Assembly: GCA_003139695.1 (NCBI GenBank)
Contig: PLJM01000006.1
Location: 310,001-374,000, forward strand
From: Candidatus Dormiibacterota bacterium
GTDB lineage: Bacteria; Chloroflexota; Dormibacteria; Dormibacterales; Dormibacteraceae
DNA: 64,000 nucleotides
Direction of reading: 5' to 3'
The translations under genes and the position numbers were made by a program. Positions 1 to 8,908 of this stretch are shown here, in pieces (the stretch's first letter is position 1; the number at the start of each line of letters is the position of its first letter). The notes below the pieces were generated by a model. The model was given only the letters and a program-made list of their open reading frames with translations, was not told where the DNA came from and searched no databases.

Positions 1-1259
1 ACCATCTTGGACAGGTCTGCGCCAGGTTCAAGGCTCTTCTGCCAGCCAGGACACAAGCGGTCGGCGATGCGCGCCATGGTCGTGTCGAATTCCTCGCCGG
101 TCTGGAACCGATCCTCAGGCCGCTTGGACAACGATTTGAGGATCATCTCCTCGAGTCGCATGTCGATTCCGGGACGGTGCACCGAAGGTGGCATCGGCGG
201 GGCCTGCACGTGCTTGGCCATCAGCGTGAACGGTCCGTCTGCCTCGCTTGCGGTGAAAGGGGGCTGGCCCACGACCAGCTCGTAGAGCATGATGCCCGCC
301 GAATAGAGGTCGCTGCGCCCGTCGACCTTGCTGGACGCCACCTGCTCGGGGGACATGTACTGCGGCGTGCCGACGGTCGTTCCCGTTTTGGTCGCAGTGC
401 CGCCCGGACCAGAGTCATCGGTCAGCCGGGCGATGCCAAAGTCTGCGACCTTGACGTTGCCCTCGTCGGACAGCAGCACGTTCTCAGGCTTCATGTCGCG
501 GTGCACGATGGCGTGCTTGTGCGCGTAGTCGAGGGCCTGCAGCACTCCATGCATGACAGCGAAGGTCTGCGGCAATGGCACTGGCCCGAGGTTCACCATG
601 TCGCGTAGCGACCGCCCGCGTACGAACTCAAGCACGATGTAGTTCGCATCGCCGATCTGCTCGAGGTCATGGACCTGCACCAGGTTGGGGTGGCTGGTCC
701 GCGCCATGACCTGCGCCTCTTGCAGGAACCTCATCAGCGCGGTCGGGTCTGCGGCAGGAGAAAGGATCAGCTCCTTGATCGCGACCTCACGGCCGAGTCC
801 TGGCTGCTCCGCCAGGTAGACGGCACCCATGCCGCCGCGCCCGAGCTCGCCCTTGACCAGGTATTTGCCGATCTGACGCGCGCCGACGGGTGCCGGGGTT
901 CGGAAGTCCGCCGGGCTGGTTGCCCGCTTAGGCGGCTGCACCGGCAAACGCATCGTGGCATCGACCGGCTGCGGCGGCACCGCGGGAGCAGGTGTCGCAT
1001 CGGGTGGGTAGGTCGCGGGCGGCGGCGGTGCGTGCGGCTGAGGAGCGGGCGGAGCCGCTGAAGCCGGGGCCGATCCCGCGGGATGGCTGGTTGGCATGCG
1101 CATCGTAGGGTCGACAGGCCTGGGGGCGGCCGCGGGAGCCGGCTGGGCGAGCGCGACGTGCGGGTCCGGCGCGGCCGGTGTCAGATCCGGGGCCCAGTCG
1201 GGGATCGTCGTTGGCTGCGGATTGGGTGGAGTTTCGGGGGCTGGACCGGGATCGGCCAT
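1..1259 (-). CDS. Serine/threonine protein kinase (C-terminus runs off the window edge), Pro/Ala-rich N-terminus
   Basis: Minus-strand translation from ATG at 1259 gives GKYLVKGELGRGGMGAVYLAEQ, VAIKEL, HRDMKPENVLL, VADFGIARL, GTPQYMSPEQ; no stop before position 1, so missing from the ORF track. Confidence 0.93.
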   Translation of the reverse strand, partial: MADPGPAPETPPNPQPTTIPDWAPDLTPAAPDPHVALAQPAPAAAPRPVDPTMRMPTSHPAGSAPASAAPPAPQPHAPPPPATYPPDATPAPAVPPQPVDATMRLPVQPPKRATSPADFRTPAPVGARQIGKYLVKGELGRGGMGAVYLAEQPGLGREVAIKELILSPAADPTALMRFLQEAQVMARTSHPNLVQVHDLEQIGDANYIVLEFVRGRSLRDMVNLGPVPLPQTFAVMHGVLQALDYAHKHAIVHRDMKPENVLLSDEGNVKVADFGIARLTDDSGPGGTATKTGTTVGTPQYMSPEQVASSKVDGRSDLYSAGIMLYELVVGQPPFTASEADGPFTLMAKHVQAPPMPPSVHRPGIDMRLEEMILKSLSKRPEDRFQTGEEFDTTMARIADRLCPGWQKSLEPGADLSKM

Positions 1260-1392
1260 TTCGCCCGGAGCCTAGCAGAGTGGGTTAAAGGCAAATGGCC
1301 CTTGGGGATTAGGCAGCCAAACCTCTGGCGTTTTGGCGGCATTCAACCCATAATCGGGCCCGAACCACGCCAGTATTTCGAGGAGGACACCA

Positions 1393-1806
1393 ATGTCGCA
1401 GATGCCGCCGCCGCCGCCAGGACAGCCGGCCCCCATGGGAGGGACGCCAGCTGCTGCCGGCAGCAACAAGAACCTGTACACGATCCTTGCTTGGGTTTTG
1501 TTTCCGCCAATTGGCAGCCTGATCTTTCTATTCATCGGCAAGGACGACCCGGACGTCAAGTACAACGCCGCGAATGCGACAGTGATCCACGGCGCGGCTC
1601 TGGCGATCTACCTAATTCTTTGGATTCTCACCGCCATCACGGTGTTTCTTGGAATCCTCTTGGTTCTTTGGTCCTTCATCTGGTTTGTGATCTGGGTGAT
1701 TGGACTCATCCTCGCTCTGCAGGCCGGGGGCAAGCGCTTCGCCTTCCCGGGTATCCAGGGCCTCGCGTCCAAGTACGTGCCAATGGTCGAGGGCTGGGCC
1801 AAGTAA
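1393..1806 (+). CDS. Small membrane protein, DUF4870-like
   Basis: ORF with Pro/Gly-rich N-terminus and several hydrophobic helices. Confidence 0.75.
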   Translation: MSQMPPPPPGQPAPMGGTPAAAGSNKNLYTILAWVLFPPIGSLIFLFIGKDDPDVKYNAANATVIHGAALAIYLILWILTAITVFLGILLVLWSFIWFVIWVIGLILALQAGGKRFAFPGIQGLASKYVPMVEGWAK

Positions 1807-1826
1807 GAACCGGCTAATTCGTCATA

Positions 1827-1853
1827 GGGCCCCGGCCAACGGGGCCCTTTTTA
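1827..1853 (+). terminator. Rho-independent terminator
   Basis: GGGCCCCG-gccaa-CGGGGCCC followed by TTTTTA just after the 1393-1806 stop. Confidence 0.85.
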
Positions 1854-2132
1854 TTTCCGGGCTATCTGCTCCAGCGCCCTTTCAACGCCCTTACGCAGCT
1901 CATCGCGCTCCTCGCGAAGCAAGCCCGCTTCGGCCCTGGCGTGAGCGACCTGGTACCGCAACCGCTCTACCTCCGCGGTCAGATCACTGACACGTGGATC
2001 GGGCCCGCCACTCGCGCTACGCAAGTCAGTGAGCTCCAGGCGGAGCCGCTCGAGCGCCACCTTGAGCTCACGCCTCTCGGTAAGCAGCTCCTGGACCAGC
2101 GACTCAGACGGCTTTGTCGGCTCTTTCGACAT
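1851..2132 (-). CDS. Small coiled-coil hypothetical protein
   Basis: ORF, heptad-rich (LTAEVERLRYQVAHARAEAGLLREERDELRKG); overlaps the downstream end of the next gene. Confidence 0.6.
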   Translation of the reverse strand: MSKEPTKPSESLVQELLTERRELKVALERLRLELTDLRSASGGPDPRVSDLTAEVERLRYQVAHARAEAGLLREERDELRKGVERALEQIARK

Positions 2133-2400
2133 AGCGACAGAGTCCGGGTTGGAACTCGCGGAGCCGGAGGTGCTCCATCTCCCCGCGAAGGAAACGCGCC
2201 TTGATCTCCAGGCCCTTCATCGGCTTGACGCTTTCAAATGGAAACCGATAGAGCTTCCCCGAGTCGACCAACACACACAATGCCAGGCGCTCCCCGTCCT
2301 TCTCGATGACGTGCTTGGAGCAGGGCACCGTGCGTCGAGCCACCTCAATGGTGGTGAAGCCCCCCACCCTTCCCGTCAGCACCTCGATAGGACTTCGCAT
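2104..2400 (-). CDS. Hypothetical protein, 98 aa
   Basis: ORF with plausible codon content, same strand as neighbours. Confidence 0.55.
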   Translation of the reverse strand: MRSPIEVLTGRVGGFTTIEVARRTVPCSKHVIEKDGERLALCVLVDSGKLYRFPFESVKPMKGLEIKARFLRGEMEHLRLREFQPGLCRYVERADKAV

Positions 2401-2496
2401 GTGCGAATGCTAATTCAGCAGGGAGAGCTGCTCGGGCTCGGGAGGCGGTTTGAGAATCACGCGGTGGCGATCCGAAACACCGGCATTCGTCAAACA

Positions 2497-2559
2497 CGAC
2501 CTTTCGTGCCCCTTTGGCTGTCTCAACGGCGCGGATACGACCATTCGTGCCCTTTTGGC
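2497..2559. repeat. Two 22-nt direct repeats (20/22 identical), 41 bp apart
   Basis: cgacctttcgtgcccctttggc (2497-2518) and cgaccattcgtgcccttttggc (2538-2559). Confidence 0.7.
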
Positions 2560-2578
2560 CCTTACAACCGCTTAAGGG

Positions 2579-3292
2579 CTACTCGGTTTTGCGGCGTGTT
2601 TGGCGCTTGGGCGCCCGGGTTGTCGACGACGGGCAGAAGTCGCTCAGGATGCACCCTTCGCAGCGCGGCCGGCGCGCCAGGCAGACCCGCCGGCCATGGA
2701 GGATCAGGCGCAGCGACAGTCCGGTCCACTCCTCTTTCGGCACTATCGAGCACACCTGCCGCTCGATCTTCACAGGGTCCTTCGACGAGGCGATCTTGAG
2801 GCGATTCGTAAGGCGCTTGACGTGGGTGTCGACAGCGAAGCCCGGCACGTCGAAGCCCACTCCGAGGATCACGTTTGCCGTCTTGCGCCCGATGCCCGGC
2901 AGCTTGACCAGGTCGTCAATGTTGCTCGGCACCTTGCCGTCGAACAGTTCGACCAGCTTGCGGCCGGCGGCGATGATCGAGCGTGTCTTGGCGCGAAAGA
3001 AGCCGGTCGGCTTGATCAGCACCTCGACCACTGCAGGGTCCGCGGCGGCCAGGTCGGCTGCCGTCGGGTAGCGCCGGAACAGCTCAGGCGTGACCAGATT
3101 GACGGCGCGGTCCGTCGTCTGCGCGGACAGGATCGTGGCGATCAACAGCTGGAACGGGTCCTGGTGCGCCAGCTCCGTAACCGCCGGATACGCCTCCTTC
3201 AGCCGCTCTACAGTCAACTTCGCCCGCAGGCGCGAGCCCGCCGGCAGCCTCGGAAGCGGCGGAGCCTTTTTGCGTTTGGGCCTAGGAGCCAA
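2579..3292 (-). CDS. nth: Endonuclease III
   Basis: HhH motif LPGIGRKTANVILG..DTHVKRL and C-terminal Cys cluster CLARRPRCEGCILSDFC. Confidence 0.95.
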   Translation of the reverse strand: MAPRPKRKKAPPLPRLPAGSRLRAKLTVERLKEAYPAVTELAHQDPFQLLIATILSAQTTDRAVNLVTPELFRRYPTAADLAAADPAVVEVLIKPTGFFRAKTRSIIAAGRKLVELFDGKVPSNIDDLVKLPGIGRKTANVILGVGFDVPGFAVDTHVKRLTNRLKIASSKDPVKIERQVCSIVPKEEWTGLSLRLILHGRRVCLARRPRCEGCILSDFCPSSTTRAPKRQTRRKTE

Positions 3293-3731
3293 GCAATTTG
3301 CGCGCTGCGGCCGCGATCTGGGAGCCCTCGGCCCTCCCCGCCAGTCGTGCGGTGGCTGCTTTCATGACCGCCCCGAAAGCCTTGGGGCCTTCTGGCTTCA
3401 GCTCGTCGATGACTGCCTGGACCTCGGCCTCGACGGCGTCGGTGCTCATTGCAGCGGGCAGGTAACCGCGCAGCACAGCCATCTCGGCCTCCTCGCGCGC
3501 CGCCGACTCTTCGCGGCCCGCCCTCCTGTAGACCTCGATCGCCTCTTCCCGCTTCTTAACCTCTCTGCGGGCAACCCGCTGGACGAGCTCGTCGTTCAGC
3601 TCGCCCGCCCCGGTCTCCTTGCTCGCTTTCACGAGTTCGCTCTTTAGAAGCGAGAGGGTGCTCAGGCCAAGCTCGTCGCGACTGCGCCGAGCTTGCACCA
3701 GGTCAGATTGAATGCGGTCGTAGAGCGCCAT
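3282..3731 (-). CDS. GatB/YqeY domain protein
   Basis: MALYDRIQSDLVQARRSRDELGLSTLSLLKSEL...REEAEMAVLRGYLP. Confidence 0.88.
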   Translation of the reverse strand: MALYDRIQSDLVQARRSRDELGLSTLSLLKSELVKASKETGAGELNDELVQRVARREVKKREEAIEVYRRAGREESAAREEAEMAVLRGYLPAAMSTDAVEAEVQAVIDELKPEGPKAFGAVMKAATARLAGRAEGSQIAAAARKLLGS

Positions 3732-3809
3732 CGCAGCGATTGTCACACAGAGGTGCTTATCGCCTCTGTAGCCGCATCTCCGCGTATAGATCGCCGATAA
3801 TCGGGCCCA

Positions 3810-4556
3810 ATGCTCCTACTCATCGGACCCGCGGTAGCTGTCATCGGGGTCGTGGCGGTGGTCTTCGTCATGCGCCACAAGTCGGTCGAGAAGCGCTCGA
3901 TGTACTCGGTGCGCCGCTCTCAGATCGAGCACAAGGTGCGCGCGGCGCGCCAGCGAACGCTCGCACCGACGAGACGCGCCGAGAAAGCGGACAAGGGGCA
4001 CTCCATCGAGGAAACCGCGAGCGCAGCCCCGATCCTCACCTATGAAGCGTCGGCGTACGCAGGCCCGCCCGTAGCGTCACCCCCTTCAAAAGCCCCCTCG
4101 GGCCCTGCACAGCCGGCCTGGGACACCGGGCCGGTCACCACTCCGGTCGACCCGCCGGCCTTCACTCCTCCGGCGCCCGCGTACGAGCCGCCACCTTTCG
4201 AGGCCCCTGCGGCTCAGCCGGAGTGGACTCCGACGCCGCCCGCGCCGCTGGAGCAGGAGCGCGCGGCCCCCGCGCCGGTCACGACTTCGGCAGGGGCCGG
4301 TGCCTCCTGGTCGGTGGTCGGCGAAAGCAAAGGCCTGGCCGAGCCGGAGCCTGCCCCCAAAAAGAAAGGGTCCAAGGACGCCCAGTCAGGGGCGTGGTCC
4401 CTCGCTTCAGGCGAGGTTGCGGGCGAGGAGCCTGACGAAGGGCCGAGAAAGCCGAGCACCGTGATCGCGATCGCTCAGTACGCGGTCCTTGTCGTCGGCC
4501 TGGTGATGGTGCTGATAGGCGTCCTCGTGATGGTGGCGAACTCGCACGGGAGCTAG
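3810..4556 (+). CDS. Hypothetical protein with N- and C-terminal TM segments and Pro-rich linker
   Basis: ORF; hydrophobic ends, PPAFTPPAPAYEPPPFE middle. Confidence 0.6.
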   Translation: MLLLIGPAVAVIGVVAVVFVMRHKSVEKRSMYSVRRSQIEHKVRAARQRTLAPTRRAEKADKGHSIEETASAAPILTYEASAYAGPPVASPPSKAPSGPAQPAWDTGPVTTPVDPPAFTPPAPAYEPPPFEAPAAQPEWTPTPPAPLEQERAAPAPVTTSAGAGASWSVVGESKGLAEPEPAPKKKGSKDAQSGAWSLASGEVAGEEPDEGPRKPSTVIAIAQYAVLVVGLVMVLIGVLVMVANSHGS

Positions 4557-5488
4557 GCGTCCCCGCCGCTCGCCGACCTGAGCGGTGACATGGCGAGAAT
4601 CGCCGCCGCCAATCCGCGGCCTCCGTCCGTCATGACTATGTCGCTGACAATCGGCCGGTAACCCAGCGCTTCGACTGCCGGTGCCAGCTCAGCGTCGCGG
4701 CGGTCGACGACAAAGGCGCTCGCAACCCCGGCGTACATATGCGCGACGGCAACTGGGGATGCTTCAAATCCCATCGCTCGCATCATCGCCACCGTCGGGC
4801 CTTTGAGAGCGACGCCGCCAACGATCGGAGAGATGGCGACTGTTCGATCACGAGGCACCTCCGAGCCGAGCACGCGCAGGATCGGCGCAATCGAGATGAG
4901 TGGGTTGGAGGGACCGATCACCACGATGTCGGCATCGGCCAGAGCGGCCAACGCCTCGGGAGTCGGCTTCGCTGAGTCGATCCCCTCGAAATCGATACGG
5001 CGCAGCGCCGGCGCCAGCCGGTCCCGCACGAAATATTCCTGAAACGAGAGCACGCCTCCGTCGGTGTCAAAACGCGTGCGAACCCTTTCGTCGGTCATTG
5101 GCAGCACAGAAGCTTCGACTCCAAAGCGGCGGCAGAGCTCCAACGCCATCTCGGTGAGGCGGCCGCCTCGCCCCAGCAGCTCGGTGCGAACCAGATGAGT
5201 GGCAAAGTCCTTGTCACCGATTCGAAACCAAGGCTCCTCACCAAGTCGCTGGAGCGCCTCGAGCGTGTGAAACGTGTCGGCCTTGACGCCGTAGCCGGCT
5301 TCGTCGTTGAAAGCGCCGGCGAGCCTGTAGATGACCGCGTCCACGTCCGGGCTCACGAGCAGGCCCCAGAACTCGTCGTCGTCAGCAGTGTTGGCTATGA
5401 CCGTCAGGTCGCCTGCAGGCAGCATCGACTGGAAGCCCGATGCCAGCATGGCGCCGCCCGTGCCACCGGCGAGCACGACAACCTTCAT
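4553..5488 (-). CDS. cofD: 2-phospho-L-lactate transferase (F420 biosynthesis)
   Basis: MKVVVLAGGTGGAMLASGF...IGPSNPLISIAPIL; adjacent cofE/cofC. Confidence 0.95.
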   Translation of the reverse strand: MKVVVLAGGTGGAMLASGFQSMLPAGDLTVIANTADDDEFWGLLVSPDVDAVIYRLAGAFNDEAGYGVKADTFHTLEALQRLGEEPWFRIGDKDFATHLVRTELLGRGGRLTEMALELCRRFGVEASVLPMTDERVRTRFDTDGGVLSFQEYFVRDRLAPALRRIDFEGIDSAKPTPEALAALADADIVVIGPSNPLISIAPILRVLGSEVPRDRTVAISPIVGGVALKGPTVAMMRAMGFEASPVAVAHMYAGVASAFVVDRRDAELAPAVEALGYRPIVSDIVMTDGGRGLAAAILAMSPLRSASGGDA

Positions 5489-6222
5489 CGGAAGAGATCT
5501 TCCGCAGCCGGCCGGATCAGCTCGCGTCCGCTGCCACTCCCATGCAGGTCCAGGCCGCGGACGATCACGACTGGCGTCCGGCGCGTTTTCCCCATCACAA
5601 GGCCTGAGGCCGCCGCCACCTCGTCGGCAGCGGCGAGCACCGTCGCGTGCAGCTCACGGCCCGCATCGTCTATCCGCCCCCGCATATCGATGAGTGCCGG
5701 CATACCGGCCACACCTAGGGCCACGTTGACAATCCCGAGTCGCCATGGGCGGCCGAACGTATCGGACACGATGACCGCAGCCGTCACCCCTGTGATCTCG
5801 TGTAGCCGGGCGCGAAGATGCTCAGCGCTTGCATCAGGGTCGACAGGAAGAAGGGTCACCACCTCCGAGCCCGGAATGTTTGATTGATCGACTCCACTGT
5901 TGGCGCAAACGAAACCGTGACGCGTCTGCGTGATCAGGACGCGCTCGGTTCGCAGGATCCGCGCGCTCTCGTCGAGCACCACCTGAACAAAGCGCGGGTC
6001 GGGCTCGGCCACCAGATGCGGGGCCAGCCGAATCGCCTCATCGCTCGCGGTGACAGTCGCCAGGTCGCGGGTGCGACCCTCAGCCTTGGACACCACTTTT
6101 TGCGCCACGACCACGATGTCGCCCGCCTCCAGGCTGATCCGAGAGGCGATGAGTTGCGCGAGATCATCACCAGCCGCAATCTCAGGCATGCCGTCAACGC
6201 CGAAGAGCTCGTAGCGCCTCAA
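5485..6222 (-). CDS. cofE: Coenzyme F420-0:L-glutamate ligase
   Basis: CofE-like: GDIVVVAQKVVSKAEGR, HGFVCANSGVDQSN, DTFGRPWRLGIVNVALG. Confidence 0.95.
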   Translation of the reverse strand: MRRYELFGVDGMPEIAAGDDLAQLIASRISLEAGDIVVVAQKVVSKAEGRTRDLATVTASDEAIRLAPHLVAEPDPRFVQVVLDESARILRTERVLITQTRHGFVCANSGVDQSNIPGSEVVTLLPVDPDASAEHLRARLHEITGVTAAVIVSDTFGRPWRLGIVNVALGVAGMPALIDMRGRIDDAGRELHATVLAAADEVAAASGLVMGKTRRTPVVIVRGLDLHGSGSGRELIRPAAEDLFR

Positions 6223-6851
6223 TCCATGCGCCGCGCGTGCTCGAGATCTTCGGGTTCATCGAGGTCCAGAGCCATCGCGTCCGACTTGTGGACGGCGAAG
6301 TTGACGCCTTTCGTCTCGGCCTCTCGGCGGAAAGCAGTCAGCGAGTCCTCGCCGAAGTGCAGTGAGATCGCGTCCGGAGGGCTGATGTACAGGGCGTTGG
6401 TGCCGCCGCGCCCCAGCGCCGGCGCAGCCACCACCGCCGGCGGCGCAATGCGGCCGGCGACGTCGAGCATGTCCTTCACCGACTGCGGCGTCACCAGCGG
6501 CAGGTCGCTGGAAAGGATGAGGACGGCCTGCGCCTTGCTCTTGAGCGCATGGGCAATACCCAGCTTCGCGGCCACGTTCTGGCCTTGCTGCTTCCTCTCG
6601 ATCACGGCCTCCACGCCGAGACGCTCCGCGATGTCTTTGACCTCCGCGCTGCCGCCTATGACCAGGCGATGATCACCGGCGGCGGCCGCGCGAATCGCTC
6701 GCTCCGCATTGCGAAGAGCGAGCTCTCGGCGCGCCTTTGCGTCGAGCACGTCGCCCAGCCGCTGCTTGGCCTGATCCAGATCTTTGACCAGCACGATGAC
6801 CCACGCACCCGAAGCCTTGCCTTCGCCTACGCGATCTTCCGTCAGCCCCAT
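6219..6851 (-). CDS. cofC: 2-phospho-L-lactate guanylyltransferase
   Basis: [19 protein letters not shown]...[15 protein letters not shown]; operon context. Confidence 0.9.
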   Translation of the reverse strand: MGLTEDRVGEGKASGAWVIVLVKDLDQAKQRLGDVLDAKARRELALRNAERAIRAAAAGDHRLVIGGSAEVKDIAERLGVEAVIERKQQGQNVAAKLGIAHALKSKAQAVLILSSDLPLVTPQSVKDMLDVAGRIAPPAVVAAPALGRGGTNALYISPPDAISLHFGEDSLTAFRREAETKGVNFAVHKSDAMALDLDEPEDLEHARRMD

Positions 6852-7849
6852 CGAGCGCGAATCCGAGGCAGGATCTGCGAACCGTAAAGCTCAAGGAAGC
6901 GCGCCTGGTCGTTGCCCGGCGCATGAAAGACAAGGTGGTTGAACCCTAGCTCGACGTATGGGCGTAGCTGCTCCAGGTGTTCGTCCGGATCATTCGAAAC
7001 GAGCCAGCGGCGATGCGCGACGTTCTCAACATCGCGCGCGAGGCGCTCCATCTCGCGCGGATCGTCGATGCCGGCCTTCGCATCGGCGGGAAGAGCCAGC
7101 GCGGCCCAGATCTTCGTGTCCTCCATCGCCCGTTCGCGGTCGGTGTCGTACGAGACCTTGACCTCGATCATCTTGTCGAGGCCGGCGGCGTCGCGACCCG
7201 ACTCGGTCGCGCCTTCGGCAAAAGATGGCAGCAGCTGCTCGGAGTAAAGCTCCATGCCCTTGCCTGAGGTACAAATCAAACCGTCGCCGGCGCGCCCCGC
7301 GAACTTCGCCACCTGCGGTCCTCCCGCGCCAACGTAGATCGGGATCGGCTTGTCGGGCTTGTCGTAGATCGTGGCGTTGCGCGTGTGGTAGTACTCGCCG
7401 TCGAAGGTCACGAGCTCCTCCGTCCACAGCTGTTTGATGAGGCGCACCGCCTCGCGCAGCCGGGCGAATCGCTCCTTGTTGTCAGGCCACTGGATGCCGA
7501 GGGCTCCCTCGTTCAGGTGCTCGCCCGTGCCGACGCCGAGGATCATGCGATCCGGATACAGCGAGCCAAGCGTGCCGAATGCTTGCGCGACGACTGCCGG
7601 GTGGTAGCGAAAGGTTGGCGTCGCGACCGACGTGCCAAGCGCGACGCGCTTGGTTCTCTCGCCTGTCGCGGCCAGCCACGCGAAGGCGAAGGGCGCATGG
7701 CCGTCGGAGTGGCGCCACGGCTGGAAGTGATCGCTGACGAACACGCTGTCGAAACCACGCTCCTCGGCTGCAACTGCGAAGTCGAGCAGTGGGCGGGGGC
7801 CGAACTGTTCGGCCGAGGCTTTGTAACCAAGCCTGAGCATCTTGTTCAA
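6842..7849 (-). CDS. fgd: F420-dependent glucose-6-phosphate dehydrogenase-type LLM oxidoreductase
   Basis: [50 protein letters not shown]..., very close to the mycobacterial FGD sequence as recalled. Confidence 0.85.
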   Translation of the reverse strand: MNKMLRLGYKASAEQFGPRPLLDFAVAAEERGFDSVFVSDHFQPWRHSDGHAPFAFAWLAATGERTKRVALGTSVATPTFRYHPAVVAQAFGTLGSLYPDRMILGVGTGEHLNEGALGIQWPDNKERFARLREAVRLIKQLWTEELVTFDGEYYHTRNATIYDKPDKPIPIYVGAGGPQVAKFAGRAGDGLICTSGKGMELYSEQLLPSFAEGATESGRDAAGLDKMIEVKVSYDTDRERAMEDTKIWAALALPADAKAGIDDPREMERLARDVENVAHRRWLVSNDPDEHLEQLRPYVELGFNHLVFHAPGNDQARFLELYGSQILPRIRARWG

Positions 7850-7852
7850 TCC

Positions 7853-8038
7853 TCAGCGCTTGTAGTAGCGCTTCCAGCTGAAGCCGATGCCGCCCGCCGC
7901 CGCGGCGATCACGACCACGACCAGAGCGATGAGAGAGTGGCTGTCGAAGTTGGCGATCCCGCTGATCAGGAGCAGCGCAAGTGCGCCAACCGCGAGCAAC
8001 ATCATGGCCACCAGCGTGACGGCGCGGTGGAGCTTCAT
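7853..8038 (-). CDS. Small two-TM membrane protein
   Basis: 61-aa hydrophobic ORF. Confidence 0.5.
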   Translation of the reverse strand: MKLHRAVTLVAMMLLAVGALALLLISGIANFDSHSLIALVVVVIAAAAGGIGFSWKRYYKR

Positions 8039-8062
8039 CGCCCCACCAGCTTACCGGCCCCT

Positions 8063-8264
8063 CGGGGTGTGGACGGAGGGCCGGCCGAGAGATTCGGTGA
8101 TCCAGGGGTCCCTCCCAGTGCTGCGCACTGGGGACCCCAGTGGAGCGACCGAGTAGCGGAGCGCGCGCATCTTGTGGATGCGTAAGCGAGCAACGGAGGT
8201 CGCAACAACGCAGATGGGCCGCATGGGCGCCGAAGATCCGGTCGGCATCTCGGGCCGCACCCCG
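8063..8264 (+). ncRNA. Putative structured RNA element, copy 1
   Basis: Closing stem 8063-8087/8239-8264, P2 8145-8150/8198-8203, P3 8165-8171/8177-8183; interior nearly identical to copies 2 and 3. Confidence 0.75.
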
Positions 8265-8284
8265 TTAGGCGTTACCGTCGATGA

Positions 8285-8908
8285 ATGGCAGCAGATGAGG
8301 CGCGAGTCGTCCACCTCGAGTCGGTGGCCTCCACCCAGGACGTGGCTCGCGACCTCCCGCTCGGCTCGGTCGTGGTCGCCGACCACCAGACAGCAGGGCG
8401 CGGGCGCCTCGAGCACCGATGGGAGGCGCCACCCGGCACCGCGCTGCTGGTCTCATTCGTGCTCGCGCCGAACCCGCTGCTGAGCCTGGCGGCCGGGGTG
8501 GCGGCGGCTGAAGCCTGCGAGCAGGGAGTGCGGCTGAAGTGGCCCAACGACCTGCTCCTTGGCGGACGCAAAGTGGGCGGCATCCTGGTCGAGGCCACGA
8601 CCGCAAAGGCGGTCTGTGGGATCGGTATCAATCTCACCTGGGCACCCAAGGGCGGTGCCCGCTTGAATCAGCCTCGGGACAGGCTGCTGGAACGGCTCCG
8701 GGGCGCCGTCGAGGTGTGGAGCTCAGCGCCCCCGAAAGATGTGCTGGCGCGGTGGCGAGAGCTGTCGGACACGATCGGCAGGAAGGTGCGCGTGCAGCTG
8801 CCGGATCGCGCCTTCGAAGGCCTGGCCCAGGACATCAACGAGCATGGCGAGCTGATCGTCGACGCCGCGGTGGTGAGCGCAGGCAGCGTCACGCATTTAG
8901 CAAGCTAA
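8285..8908 (+). CDS. birA: Biotin--[acetyl-CoA-carboxylase] ligase
   Basis: VADHQTAGRGRLEHRWEAPPGTALLVS, LKWPNDLLLGGRKVGGILVE. Confidence 0.95.
   Translation: MAADEARVVHLESVASTQDVARDLPLGSVVVADHQTAGRGRLEHRWEAPPGTALLVSFVLAPNPLLSLAAGVAAAEACEQGVRLKWPNDLLLGGRKVGGILVEATTAKAVCGIGINLTWAPKGGARLNQPRDRLLERLRGAVEVWSSAPPKDVLARWRELSDTIGRKVRVQLPDRAFEGLAQDINEHGELIVDAAVVSAGSVTHLAS

Noticed and set aside
7385-8185. 266-aa + strand ORF
   Set aside because: Antisense shadow of the fgd gene in high-GC DNA; composition Arg/Ala/Gly-rich without domain features.
8051-8483. ORFs 8051..8416(-) and 8172..8483(+), with similar peptides (APMRPIC..., QMGRMGAEDP...) in the ORFs at 44249..44563 and 55480..56175
   Set aside because: The peptide similarity is just the repeated RNA element translated; indels and stem covariation fit RNA, not coding. 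The PyrR N-terminal 50 aa in the track are artefactual for the same reason.
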